A DNA stretch of 7,455 nucleotides, from the NCBI GenBank assembly GCA_902463905.1, contig CABQHF010000102.1, forward strand, positions 1 through 7,455. Direction: 5' to 3'. The stretch's first letter is position 1. Each line of letters begins with the position of its first letter. Source of the stretch: an uncultured Faecalibacterium sp. Its GTDB lineage: Bacteria; Bacillota; Clostridia; Oscillospirales; Ruminococcaceae. Position numbers and translations under genes: made by a program. Shown here in pieces: positions 1 through 5,372 of this stretch. Under the pieces are notes generated by a model. It was not told the DNA's origin. It searched no databases and saw only the letters and a list, made by a program, of their open reading frames with translations.

Positions 1-376
1 AGCCGTAGGTGGTGCAGGCCTGCTCGGCCATCTTGATGCCGCCGTAGGGCATGAAAGCACGCTTGAGGGGCTTGTCGGTCTGCAGGCCGACGATCTGCTC
101 CAGATCCTTCAGGTTTTCGTCAATGTAGCCGGGGCCGTAGGCGGTCAGGCCGCTGACGACCTCCGTCTCCATGTCCAGCACGCCGCCCTTGGCGCGCTCG
201 GCCTTCTGCAGCTTCTGCAGGGCACCCCACAGCTTGTCGGTCGCCTCGGTGGGGCCGGCCAGAAAGCTCTCGTCGCCCTGGTAGGGGGTATAGTTCTTCT
301 GGATGAAGTCGCGCACATTGACTTCCTCTTTCCAGATGCGGCCCTCAAAGCCTTCCCACTGTTCAAAATTGATCAT
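1..376 (-). CDS. pflB: Pyruvate formate-lyase (formate acetyltransferase), N-terminal part
   Basis: This glycyl-radical enzyme converts pyruvate and CoA to acetyl-CoA and formate in the cytoplasm of anaerobes. Only the first 125 residues are in the window; the gene runs off the left edge, so the catalytic Cys-Cys pair and the C-terminal radical glycine cannot be checked. The visible part matches the PflB family closely: NVRDFIQKNYTPYQGDESFL at about 20-39, GPTEATDKLW at 41-50, and IVGLQTDKPLKRAF with PYGGIKM at about 95-116, in the same order and spacing as E. coli PflB. The start is the ATG at 374-376, chosen because AAGGAGGT (381-388) lies four bases upstream of it. It has a long upstream leader with a candidate promoter at 595-623. 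An activating enzyme (pflA) is expected downstream, outside the window. I am confident of the family; a close glycyl-radical relative is much less likely because of the length of matching motif. Confidence 0.96.
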   Translation of the reverse strand, partial: MINFEQWEGFEGRIWKEEVNVRDFIQKNYTPYQGDESFLAGPTEATDKLWGALQKLQKAERAKGGVLDMETEVVSGLTAYGPGYIDENLKDLEQIVGLQTDKPLKRAFMPYGGIKMAEQACTTYG

Positions 377-405
377 TGGAACCTCCTTGCTCCATTCCAT
401 GCGTT

Positions 406-423
406 GGTTAGCATAGCCTAACT
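406..423. promoter_or_regulatory. GGTTAG-N6-CTAAC inverted repeat in pflB leader
   Basis: The plus strand reads GGTTAG CATAGC CTAAC, with arms GTTAG/CTAAC six bases apart. It lies about 30 bases upstream of the pflB start codon. The same arrangement recurs at 779-796 next to the plus-strand promoter, which suggests a shared operator. The half-site resembles the GGTTAG/CTAACC halves of DtxR/IdeR-type metal regulator boxes, but the spacing differs (six instead of one), so I do not assign a regulator. A TATGCT (minus strand, 410-415) sits inside it and could be a second weak -10 for pflB, with only a poor -35. Confidence 0.4.
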
Positions 424-436
424 ATTGAGCCTTTGA

Positions 437-461
437 AAAGCCGCTCCTTGTTGGCGGCTTT
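437..461 (-). other. Terminator-like hairpin in the pflB leader
   Basis: AAAGCCGC and GCGGCTTT form a perfect 8-bp stem with a 9-base loop. Read on the minus strand it ends in TTTTC, so it resembles an intrinsic terminator with a short U-tract; on the plus strand it ends TTTCTGG, weaker still. It lies between the candidate pflB promoter (595-623) and the pflB start, so it could attenuate pflB transcription or stabilise the leader. It may also be a member of a dispersed hairpin family, which cannot be judged from one copy. Confidence 0.5.
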
Positions 462-544
462 CTGGGGGCGGACTGATCGGAGCAGCTCTGAACAAAAATT
501 TGTCAAAGCGCCTCCTTGGACACACTGCACCCTTAGTTCCGCCG

Positions 545-562
545 CGCTGCCAAAAAGCAGCG
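545..562 (-). other. GC-rich hairpin early in the pflB leader
   Basis: CGCTGC and GCAGCG pair as a 6-bp stem around a six-base A- or T-rich loop, with further GC pairing possible on both sides (541-566). It would form near the 5' end of a transcript started at the 595-623 promoter. There is no T-run after it on the minus strand, so it is not an intrinsic terminator in that direction. Confidence 0.4.
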
Positions 563-594
563 GCGAGGTGTGGAGTTGCAGTGCTGCATAACCT

Positions 595-623
595 ATGATA
601 ACAGAGATGCGTTTTAAAAGCAA
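595..623 (-). promoter_or_regulatory. Candidate pflB promoter
   Basis: On the minus strand TTGCTT (618-623) is followed after exactly 17 bases by TATCAT (595-600), and TG sits one base before the -10 (extended -10). Transcription would begin near 588, giving pflB a leader of about 210 nt. It is the best sigma-A-like match I see upstream of pflB. The TTGACA at minus-strand 501-506 lacks a usable -10. Confidence 0.5.
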
Positions 624-643
624 GAGGAAAGCAATGGATTTTG

Positions 644-663
644 CACAGCCTTAGCCGGCTGTG
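644..663. repeat. Perfect 7-bp inverted repeat upstream of the pflB promoter
   Basis: CACAGCC (644-650) and GGCTGTG (657-663) are separated by six bases. The hairpin is not followed by a T-run on either strand, so it is unlikely to be an intrinsic terminator. It lies about 20 bases upstream of the candidate pflB -35 and could be a regulator site or a boundary element. The rest of 624-736 shows only an A/T-rich tract before the plus-strand promoter. Confidence 0.35.
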
Positions 664-736
664 TCTGTACAGGGTGCACGAATCGGGCAGAAAAAACTTT
701 ACTGCAAAAAAGTTCCGGAAAATTTTCAAATAAGGG

Positions 737-765
737 TTGACAAGACTAACTGCGTATGGTATTCT
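737..765 (+). promoter_or_regulatory. Strong plus-strand sigma-A promoter
   Basis: TTGACA (737-742) is a perfect -35, followed after 17 bases by TATTCT (760-765), with a TG one base before it (extended -10). Transcription should start near 772 and run towards the terminator at 1091-1143. No plausible protein gene follows, so this promoter appears to drive a non-coding or leader-type RNA. An inverted repeat (779-796) lies just downstream of the predicted start, where a repressor could block it. Confidence 0.7.
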
Positions 766-778
766 GTTCTCGCAACGA

Positions 779-796
779 GGTTAGATAAACCTAACC
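779..796. promoter_or_regulatory. GGTTAG-N6-CTAACC inverted repeat at the plus promoter
   Basis: This is a perfect 6-bp inverted repeat (GGTTAG ATAAAC CTAACC) centred about 15 bases after the predicted transcription start of the 737-765 promoter. It has the same arms and spacing as the site at 406-423. It can be read either as a DNA operator or as the apical part of the first RNA hairpin of the transcript; the recurrence at pflB favours an operator. Confidence 0.42.
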
Positions 797-1090
797 GCTT
801 GAAACGCGTTGCACCAGAACAGCAGAGGTACCTGCAATGCTTCTGCGCAAAACTCAGGTCTGATGTAGCTGCTAAGCTGTATCAGACGTCAGGTTTGTCG
901 TGGCGAGGCCACTCCATCTTGCCTATGCAAGACCACCTTGTGGCTTAAAAGTCTCACTGGGGCTTTCATTGCTGCGCAAACGCCAATTCCTCCATTCCAT
1001 TCTCTTTTTCAAAAGGAAGCTGCAGCATGGTTTGCTCTGCGGCCTCCGGCGCGGCATTCGATGTGATTGGTACCGCATCGCGTGCAAAGA

Positions 1091-1143
1091 AAACAAAAAC
1101 GGGACGTGCAGCTTGACCACCTGCACGCCCCGATTTTTGTTTT
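1091..1143. terminator. Bidirectional intrinsic terminator
   Basis: CGGG-A-CGTGCAG pairs with CTGCACG-C-CCCG around a nine-base loop, and it is flanked by AAACAAAAA on the left and TTTTTGTTT on the right. The structure therefore ends in a U-tract on both strands. It terminates the minus-strand operon (it overlaps the last bases of the 1142-1600 gene) and would also end any plus-strand transcript from the 737-765 promoter. Confidence 0.88.
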
Positions 1144-1600
1144 ATTCCACGATCTCCGCAAGCGCCTGATACAGCTCTGCGGCCCCGCCGCCGGGGTATT
1201 TGACCGAGACAAAGGCATTGTTCAGGATGCACACCCCATCGGAATAAACCGTGAACAGCAGCTGATGCTGCTCGGCGTCATCGTAATAGCTCACGGTGAT
1301 GGAATCCACCGGAAATTCGTGGGAGTAGGAGGAATAGTTCTGGCTGAGCCGTCTGACACAGCGCACGCCGGAAAGCACTTCCGAAATGTTCTGATAGATC
1401 TCATCCGAACTGGAATAAACCTCGAACTCCATTTCGTTGGAGCTGGCAAAATTCTGCTGGTGCTCCGCCTGGACACTGGCCTGTGTGCTGGCGCTGATCT
1501 TTGATGCAAGGTCGATCTTACCGGACGGCAGGATCAGCACCAATACCAGCAGGATCAGCAGAACAATGCCTGCACGGGACAGGATGCTCTTGTTCTTCAT
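1142..1600 (-). CDS. Small membrane-anchored protein of unknown function
   Basis: The 152-residue protein has a positively charged N-terminus (MKNKSILSR) and one hydrophobic segment at about 10-26, followed by a soluble region. It is thus either a single-pass protein facing the outside or a signal-anchored lipid-free protein; no lipobox cysteine is seen. The soluble part (30-152) is mixed alpha/beta in character, ending in a possible helix (AAELYQALAEIVE), with two cysteines near 81 and 124. I do not recognise a family. Its AAAGGAGG site (1612-1619) lies inside the last codons of the upstream gene, and only six bases separate the two genes, so translation is probably coupled. It is the last gene of the unit and ends in the terminator at 1091-1143. 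A role alongside the flippase-like protein is inferred from position only. Confidence 0.8.
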   Translation of the reverse strand: MKNKSILSRAGIVLLILLVLVLILPSGKIDLASKISASTQASVQAEHQQNFASSNEMEFEVYSSSDEIYQNISEVLSGVRCVRRLSQNYSSYSHEFPVDSITVSYYDDAEQHQLLFTVYSDGVCILNNAFVSVKYPGGGAAELYQALAEIVE

Positions 1601-1606
1601 AAAGAG

Positions 1607-2641
1607 TCACGCCTCCTTTGGCGGTGTCCGGGTCAGACGCCGCTGGGCAAGGAAAAAGCCCACGGCGCTGGCGGCAAACACGAAATAATAGCTGGCGATG
1701 CGGTAGAGCATGAGCACGCTCATCACCTCACCGGAAGGCAAAAAGCTGCTGTACAGCAGCAGAAAGGCGGTCTCGATGGAGCCCATGCCTGCCACGTTGG
1801 GCAGGGCGTTGGAGACGAACAGCATCAGGCTGGTGAGCAGCTGCACCCGCGCAAAACTCAGCGGGGACAGCTGCATGAACCGGATGCACAGCCACGGCAG
1901 GCAGAACAGCAAAAACAGCTTGAGCGCCTGCAGGGCAAAGATCTGCACACAGCGGGCCTTGTCGGCCAGCAGCAGGCGGCTCTCGGTGCCCAGTACATCC
2001 AGCTGCTCCAGCCAGTCGGCCCGGCGCTGCTGCCATTTTTCGGTCTTGGGCAGAAAGCCCAGTGCCCAGCGGGCCAGATTCTGCACCAGCGGCGACACGC
2101 ACACCAGCACCAGCGCCACGATCACCAGCGCTACCACAGCATATGCCATGGGCAGATATTTCAGCACGCCGGTGGTGTTGGCGGCCAGCCATTTGTGCTG
2201 GAGCAGCAGCATCACGGTGGCGTACAGCAGCACCGTGGTCTTGTGGAATACATATTGCAGGGTCATCAGGCCCACGCCGGGGCCAATGTCCAGCCCTGCC
2301 TGATGCAGATACCAGGTCTGCACCGGCACGGCACCCGCGCCCAGGGTGACCACGTTGCCAAAGGTGCCGCACCAGGCGTTGTCGATGCCCTGCCGCAGGG
2401 TGAAGCCGGGCAGCCGCCCCCGCACGATGACGTAGGAGACGCAGCCCTCCAGCAGCGGGTAGCTGATGCCCAGCGCCAGCACCACCAGAACCTGCCACAG
2501 GTTCAGCTGGGCAAGGGCGGCTGTGATCTCGGCCCAGTGATCCCGGAAGATGAGCACGATCACGCAGGTGAGCGCCAGCAGGATCAGCAGAGATAATACG
2601 GCCTTTTTGCGGGAAGGCTGAGAGGCGGCAGATTGGTTCAT
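1607..2641 (-). CDS. Flippase-like membrane protein (LPG synthase TM / UPF0104 family)
   Basis: The 344-residue protein is highly hydrophobic with about eight transmembrane segments, the first at about 14-32. It matches the shared membrane domain of lysylphosphatidylglycerol synthases (MprF N-terminal flippase half) and UPF0104 proteins. The hallmarks are a loop GNVVTLGAGAVPVQTWYL at about 95-112, in the place of the family's N-x-x-P-x-R-x-GE loop, and NALPNVAGMGSIETAF at about 278-293, in the place of the PGGLG-x-x-E motif; Glu290 is kept. There is no C-terminal aminoacyltransferase domain, so it is not a complete MprF. Family members are thought to move lipids or lipid-linked molecules across the membrane; the substrate here is unknown. 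The start ATG (2639-2641) has AAAGGAG about ten bases upstream. It is the first gene of a two-gene unit with the small anchored protein and is preceded by a candidate promoter at 2683-2691. Confidence 0.88.
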   Translation of the reverse strand: MNQSAASQPSRKKAVLSLLILLALTCVIVLIFRDHWAEITAALAQLNLWQVLVVLALGISYPLLEGCVSYVIVRGRLPGFTLRQGIDNAWCGTFGNVVTLGAGAVPVQTWYLHQAGLDIGPGVGLMTLQYVFHKTTVLLYATVMLLLQHKWLAANTTGVLKYLPMAYAVVALVIVALVLVCVSPLVQNLARWALGFLPKTEKWQQRRADWLEQLDVLGTESRLLLADKARCVQIFALQALKLFLLFCLPWLCIRFMQLSPLSFARVQLLTSLMLFVSNALPNVAGMGSIETAFLLLYSSFLPSGEVMSVLMLYRIASYYFVFAASAVGFFLAQRRLTRTPPKEA

Positions 2642-2682
2642 GGGGGCAGAACTCCTTTCAGACAGGATGAAACTTTTTTAAA

Positions 2683-2691
2683 AGTATAGCA
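2683..2691 (-). promoter_or_regulatory. Extended -10 promoter of the flippase-like unit
   Basis: The minus strand reads TGC TATACT, a perfect -10 apart from one base with the extended TG. The -35 region is poor (a TTCACA lies about 20 bases upstream, too far), so it may depend on the extended -10 or on an activator. The start would fall near 2676, giving a short leader of about 35 nt. The surrounding stretch 2642-2818 shows no other gene. Confidence 0.55.
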
Positions 2692-2818
2692 CAGCCGCCG
2701 ACCGTCTTTGTGAACGGAAGCCGAATTTTCTTGTGCAATCCGGCCCGGATGATAAAAAAGATGTCCGGAACGGAAAGAAACGGACAAATATTGCAGATTG
2801 TTTTGACACACTGCGCGC

Positions 2819-2858
2819 AAAAACGCCCCGGAAGATCACACGGATTTTCCGGGGCGTT
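2819..2858 (-). terminator. Intrinsic terminator of the polysaccharide operon
   Basis: AACGCCCCGGAA (2822-2833) and TTCCGGGGCGTT (2847-2858) form a perfect 12-bp stem with a 13-base loop, followed on the minus strand by TTTTT. It lies 27 bases after the stop codon of the glycosyltransferase gene. A weaker 6-bp inverted repeat (TGTCCG 2762-2767, CGGACA 2781-2786), followed on the minus strand by ATCTTTTTT, may be a backup. Confidence 0.92.
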
Positions 2859-2885
2859 GAATTTAACAAGAATAAAACAAAAGGC

Positions 2886-4487
2886 TTAGCGGGACTCGGT
2901 CAGCTCCCGGATCAGACGGACCAGGGTGGAGACATAGGCTTCGTTGGTGTAGTAGCGCTCGTAGAGCTTGCGGCAGTCGGCCTTCATAGCGGCCAGCTGG
3001 TCGGGGTGCTCGATGGCATGGGCCAGCACTTTGGAAAGCTGGACGGGGTCGTCGTTGCGGTACACAAAGCCGTCCACCCCTTCCGTGATGAGGCCGGCGG
3101 TGCCGGTGTGCTCCGACACGATGGAAGGCTTGCCGAAGATCAGGCCCTCGGTTACAAAGGTGGGCATAGGGTCATCGCGGGAAGCGCACACAATGCAGGT
3201 GCACTGCTCCATCAGCGACTTGATCTCCGGGCGTTCCAGCCGCTTGCGGTAGAACACATTATGAGGGAACTGCTCGGTCAGGGCGTGCACATGGGCGGAG
3301 ACGTCCCGGTCGGAAGCCTTGCCCACAAAGAGGAAGGAGGCCTTTTCCCGCACCTCCGGCGGCAGCAGGCGGATGGCTTCGCAGTAGATGTCCTGCCCCT
3401 TGCGCATCTCCATGGAACCCACCGTGACGAACAGGGGCCGCCCGCCGGCATAGCTCAGGTCATAGCGGGGGAAACTCTCGCGGGCGTAGTCGGGCAGGCC
3501 GTAGATCAGCTGCTCCACCTTGAACTTGGGCCGCACCGCGTGTATGGCGGCGGTGGCGTGAGAGCCTACGGCGGCAATGTGCACATTGTCGGCCAGTTCC
3601 TTAGGGATCTTGTGGGTGATGAAGGGATAGCCCGCAAAGGCGTCGTGCAGCCACCACAGCACCGGTACGAAGCCGCCGTTCAGGGTGCGCACGGCAGGGG
3701 CTTCCACCACCGTATTGGCCAGCACGAGATCCGCGCTGGAGGCCAGCTCCCACAGGGTGGAAGAGGTCACGCAGTCGCGGCGGGTGACCACGGCGGCACC
3801 GGCGTCCAGAAAGAGCGGCAGGGAGCCCTCGTCCGAGGGGCCAAGCACCACCACTTCATAGCCAAGACTGCGCAGCACCGGGATGGCGCTCACCAGCACG
3901 ATGGGCGCACCGGTCATGGTGAGTTCATGGCTCAGCACCACGGCGCGTTTGCCGGTGGCCGAGAATACGTCCTTGGCGCACAGCTCCCGGCGGAAGTGCA
4001 GCAGTGCCTGCGGGACGCAGCGGCAGTTCTGCGCCAGCTGGTTTGCCAGCCGCAGCAGTTCCAGCACATCGTCTTTGCCGCGGGCCGCCGCGCGGCAGCG
4101 GTCCAGCAGGGCGCGGGAGAGCAGGGCACAGCGCTGGCCGGGCAGGTGCTGGTCGGTCTGGTACAGGGCACTGCCGCCGTCGTAGCCGAACACGGCATCG
4201 CACACCACAAGGTCGGCCCCCTGCTGCAAGGCGGCTGCAAAATAGGTGAGGGCGGTGGAGGTGCACTCCACATCCTCGCTCACCAGCAGCACACCGTTCA
4301 CGGAGGGGGTCAGCTCACCTTCCAGCCGGTCCACCAGCCGGAACTTGCGGTGCAGCTGCTCGGCCAGAGAAAGGGTCAGGGCATTGCGGCGGCCCGGGGC
4401 GTACACCAGCAGATAGGTGCTCTGGGTGTCGGTATAGGTCTGTTCCCGCAGCTGGCGGCGCTGCAGGGGGCTGTAACTGCTGTACAT
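2886..4487 (-). CDS. Glycosyltransferase: degenerate GT2-like N-terminus plus GT4 domain
   Basis: The 533-residue cytoplasmic protein transfers a sugar from a nucleotide-sugar, probably onto a growing surface polysaccharide. The C-terminal half (about 180-530) is a GT-B fold GT4 enzyme: SHELTMTGAPIVL (186-198) at its start, WWLHDAF (278-284), VGSMEMRKGQD (356-366) and SRDDPMPTFVTEGLIFGKPS (436-455), with the donor-binding acidic pair as D439-x7-E447 instead of the usual E-x7-E. The N-terminal part (about 24-167) looks like a shrunken GT2 domain: VNGVLLVSEDVE (63-74) sits where a GT2 DxD would be, followed by ADLVVCDAVFGYDGG and a C-terminal VPQALLHFR, but the canonical N-terminal nucleotide-binding strand and the DxD are not intact, so it may be inactive. 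AAGGGGG lies about eight bases before the ATG (4485-4487). It is the last gene of the operon, 13 bases after the preceding stop. Confidence 0.9.
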   Translation of the reverse strand: MYSSYSPLQRRQLREQTYTDTQSTYLLVYAPGRRNALTLSLAEQLHRKFRLVDRLEGELTPSVNGVLLVSEDVECTSTALTYFAAALQQGADLVVCDAVFGYDGGSALYQTDQHLPGQRCALLSRALLDRCRAAARGKDDVLELLRLANQLAQNCRCVPQALLHFRRELCAKDVFSATGKRAVVLSHELTMTGAPIVLVSAIPVLRSLGYEVVVLGPSDEGSLPLFLDAGAAVVTRRDCVTSSTLWELASSADLVLANTVVEAPAVRTLNGGFVPVLWWLHDAFAGYPFITHKIPKELADNVHIAAVGSHATAAIHAVRPKFKVEQLIYGLPDYARESFPRYDLSYAGGRPLFVTVGSMEMRKGQDIYCEAIRLLPPEVREKASFLFVGKASDRDVSAHVHALTEQFPHNVFYRKRLERPEIKSLMEQCTCIVCASRDDPMPTFVTEGLIFGKPSIVSEHTGTAGLITEGVDGFVYRNDDPVQLSKVLAHAIEHPDQLAAMKADCRKLYERYYTNEAYVSTLVRLIRELTESR

Positions 4488-4500
4488 GGACGAACCCCCT

Positions 4501-5316
4501 TCAATGCCGGTGGAACAGGCCCAGCAGCTTGCGCAGCGGAGCCGTGAGCTTCCAGCTGCTGCTGCCCAGCACGTTTTCCAGCGAGGCTTCGTAGGCGGCC
4601 CGGCTGTTCTGCAGGTCGGTCAGATGCTGCTGCTGTTCTGCCAGCTGCTTGCGCAGCTGCTGGATCTCAGCGTTTGCCTCCAGCAGCTGTTCGGTGCCCT
4701 GACGGGACACGGCCTCGGTCTCTTCCTTGAGCACGGTCAGCGCCCGCAGCAGGGCCTTGCCGGGCTGCTCATGCAGGTAGCGGCCCAGGGGATAGTAGCG
4801 ATATTTCACCGCAAACCGCAGCCCGGCGGGGAAGCCTACGGCACTTTCCACTGTCAGGTTGGGGTCGATGTTCATGAACAGCATGGTGCCCTCCTGCAGG
4901 GCGTTGCCGTTGAGGATGTGGTAGCTGAGCCGCTCGTCTGAGAGGGAAAAATCGGTGATGCAGCAGGCAAATTCACCGGGATCCAGCCGCAGAGCCCTGG
5001 CCTCCACGGGCAACTCGAACACAGCCGACACTTCGTGGGTCAGCTCGTCGTAGGAGTCAGGGGCAACGGTCAGGCACTCATGGGGCGAAAAACCGGAGCC
5101 GGAGTCGTAGAACAGCTGGGGCAGAAGCAGAGCACCCTGTTCGGTGTCGGCACCCTGCGAGGCCAGCACGGCCTCATATTTCAGCACCTGCTGCTCCAGC
5201 TCCAGGCACCGCTGTGCCAGCCGGGAAACGCCTTCGTCCGACAGCCGGAGCTGCTGTTCCAGTTCGGCCACGCGGCTGCCTGCCGCGTCCAGGGTCTGGG
5301 GGGCATCATTGTTCAT
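4501..5316 (-). CDS. Coiled-coil protein with glycosyltransferase-associated tail
   Basis: The 271-residue protein has no catalytic motif I recognise. It contains a predicted coiled coil at about 14-50 (VAELEQQLRL and LELEQQVLKY), a central beta-rich region at about 85-175 with LRLDPGEFACCITDFSLS (109-126), then a long second coiled coil at about 187-247, and ends with SSSWKLTAPLRKLLG (252-266). That tail and the LRxDPGE-type region are, to my knowledge, usually parts of large multi-domain glycosyltransferases in polysaccharide and rhamnan-like gene clusters; here they form a separate polypeptide. It is therefore plausibly a scaffold or partner of the glycosyltransferase encoded next. The ATG at 5314-5316 was chosen because GAGGAG lies nine bases upstream; the frame stays open further upstream only as a shadow of the acyltransferase gene. 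Confidence 0.82.
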   Translation of the reverse strand: MNNDAPQTLDAAGSRVAELEQQLRLSDEGVSRLAQRCLELEQQVLKYEAVLASQGADTEQGALLLPQLFYDSGSGFSPHECLTVAPDSYDELTHEVSAVFELPVEARALRLDPGEFACCITDFSLSDERLSYHILNGNALQEGTMLFMNIDPNLTVESAVGFPAGLRFAVKYRYYPLGRYLHEQPGKALLRALTVLKEETEAVSRQGTEQLLEANAEIQQLRKQLAEQQQHLTDLQNSRAAYEASLENVLGSSSWKLTAPLRKLLGLFHRH

Positions 5317-5346
5317 AACCGGATTCTCCTCTTGTTTTATAGGATA

Positions 5347-5366
5347 CGGCTGCACCGCAGCAGCCG
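5347..5366 (-). other. Intercistronic hairpin
   Basis: CGGCTGC (5347-5353) and GCAGCCG (5360-5366) form a perfect 7-bp stem with a six-base loop in the 56-base gap between the acyltransferase stop and the coiled-coil protein start. No T-run follows on the minus strand (it reads TATCCTATAAAAC), so it is not a proper terminator. It may stabilise or process the mRNA and so tune relative expression within the operon. Confidence 0.5.
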
Positions 5367-5372
5367 GGGAAA

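Larger units (their letters stand above)
772..1143 (+). ncRNA. Candidate structured RNA, about 370 nt, unknown family
   Basis: The segment lies between a near-consensus promoter (737-765) and a strong terminator (1091-1143). I see no convincing gene in it. Successive stem-loops are visible: GCAACG/CGTTGC (772-777/807-812) enclosing GGTTAG/CTAACC (779-784/791-796); GTCTGAT/ATCAGAC (858-864/881-887) with an outer CAAAAC/GTTTG closing pair (848-853/893-897); GTGGC-GAG-GCCAC (900-912); TCTTGC-CTAT-GCAAGA near 917-932; CCAC-CTT-GTGG next to it; and CGATG/CATCG (1059-1063/1076-1080). Two very short reading frames with Shine-Dalgarno-like sequences occur at 837-863 (8 codons) and 1027-1116 (29 codons). 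I do not recognise tmRNA (no CCA-ending acceptor arm), RNase P RNA, the SRP RNA core or a known riboswitch. It could instead be an interspersed structured repeat that happens to carry a promoter. The exact ends are predicted. Confidence 0.42.

Noticed and set aside
501..506. Minus-strand TTGACA as the pflB -35
   Set aside because: No acceptable -10 hexamer is found 15-19 bases downstream of it; the 595-623 pair is better.
661..948. Plus-strand open frame of 95 codons
   Set aside because: It starts upstream of the strong promoter and runs through it and the structured hairpins; no ribosome binding site and no family resemblance.
772..1143. tmRNA, RNase P RNA, SRP RNA or 6S RNA
   Set aside because: There is no tRNA-like CCA-ending domain, no recognisable RNase P or SRP core sequence, and the 5' and 3' ends do not pair into a long rod as in 6S RNA.
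1728..2498. Minus-strand open frame of 256 codons within the flippase-like gene
   Set aside because: It is an alternative frame of the same strand, Ala/Gly/Arg-rich, with no transmembrane pattern; the main frame has a clear family match.
2733..4547. Long plus-strand open frame of 604 codons opposite the glycosyltransferase
   Set aside because: It is antisense to a protein with clear GT4 motifs; its His/Gln/Gly-rich translation is typical of a GC-biased shadow frame, and it has no ribosome binding site or motif.
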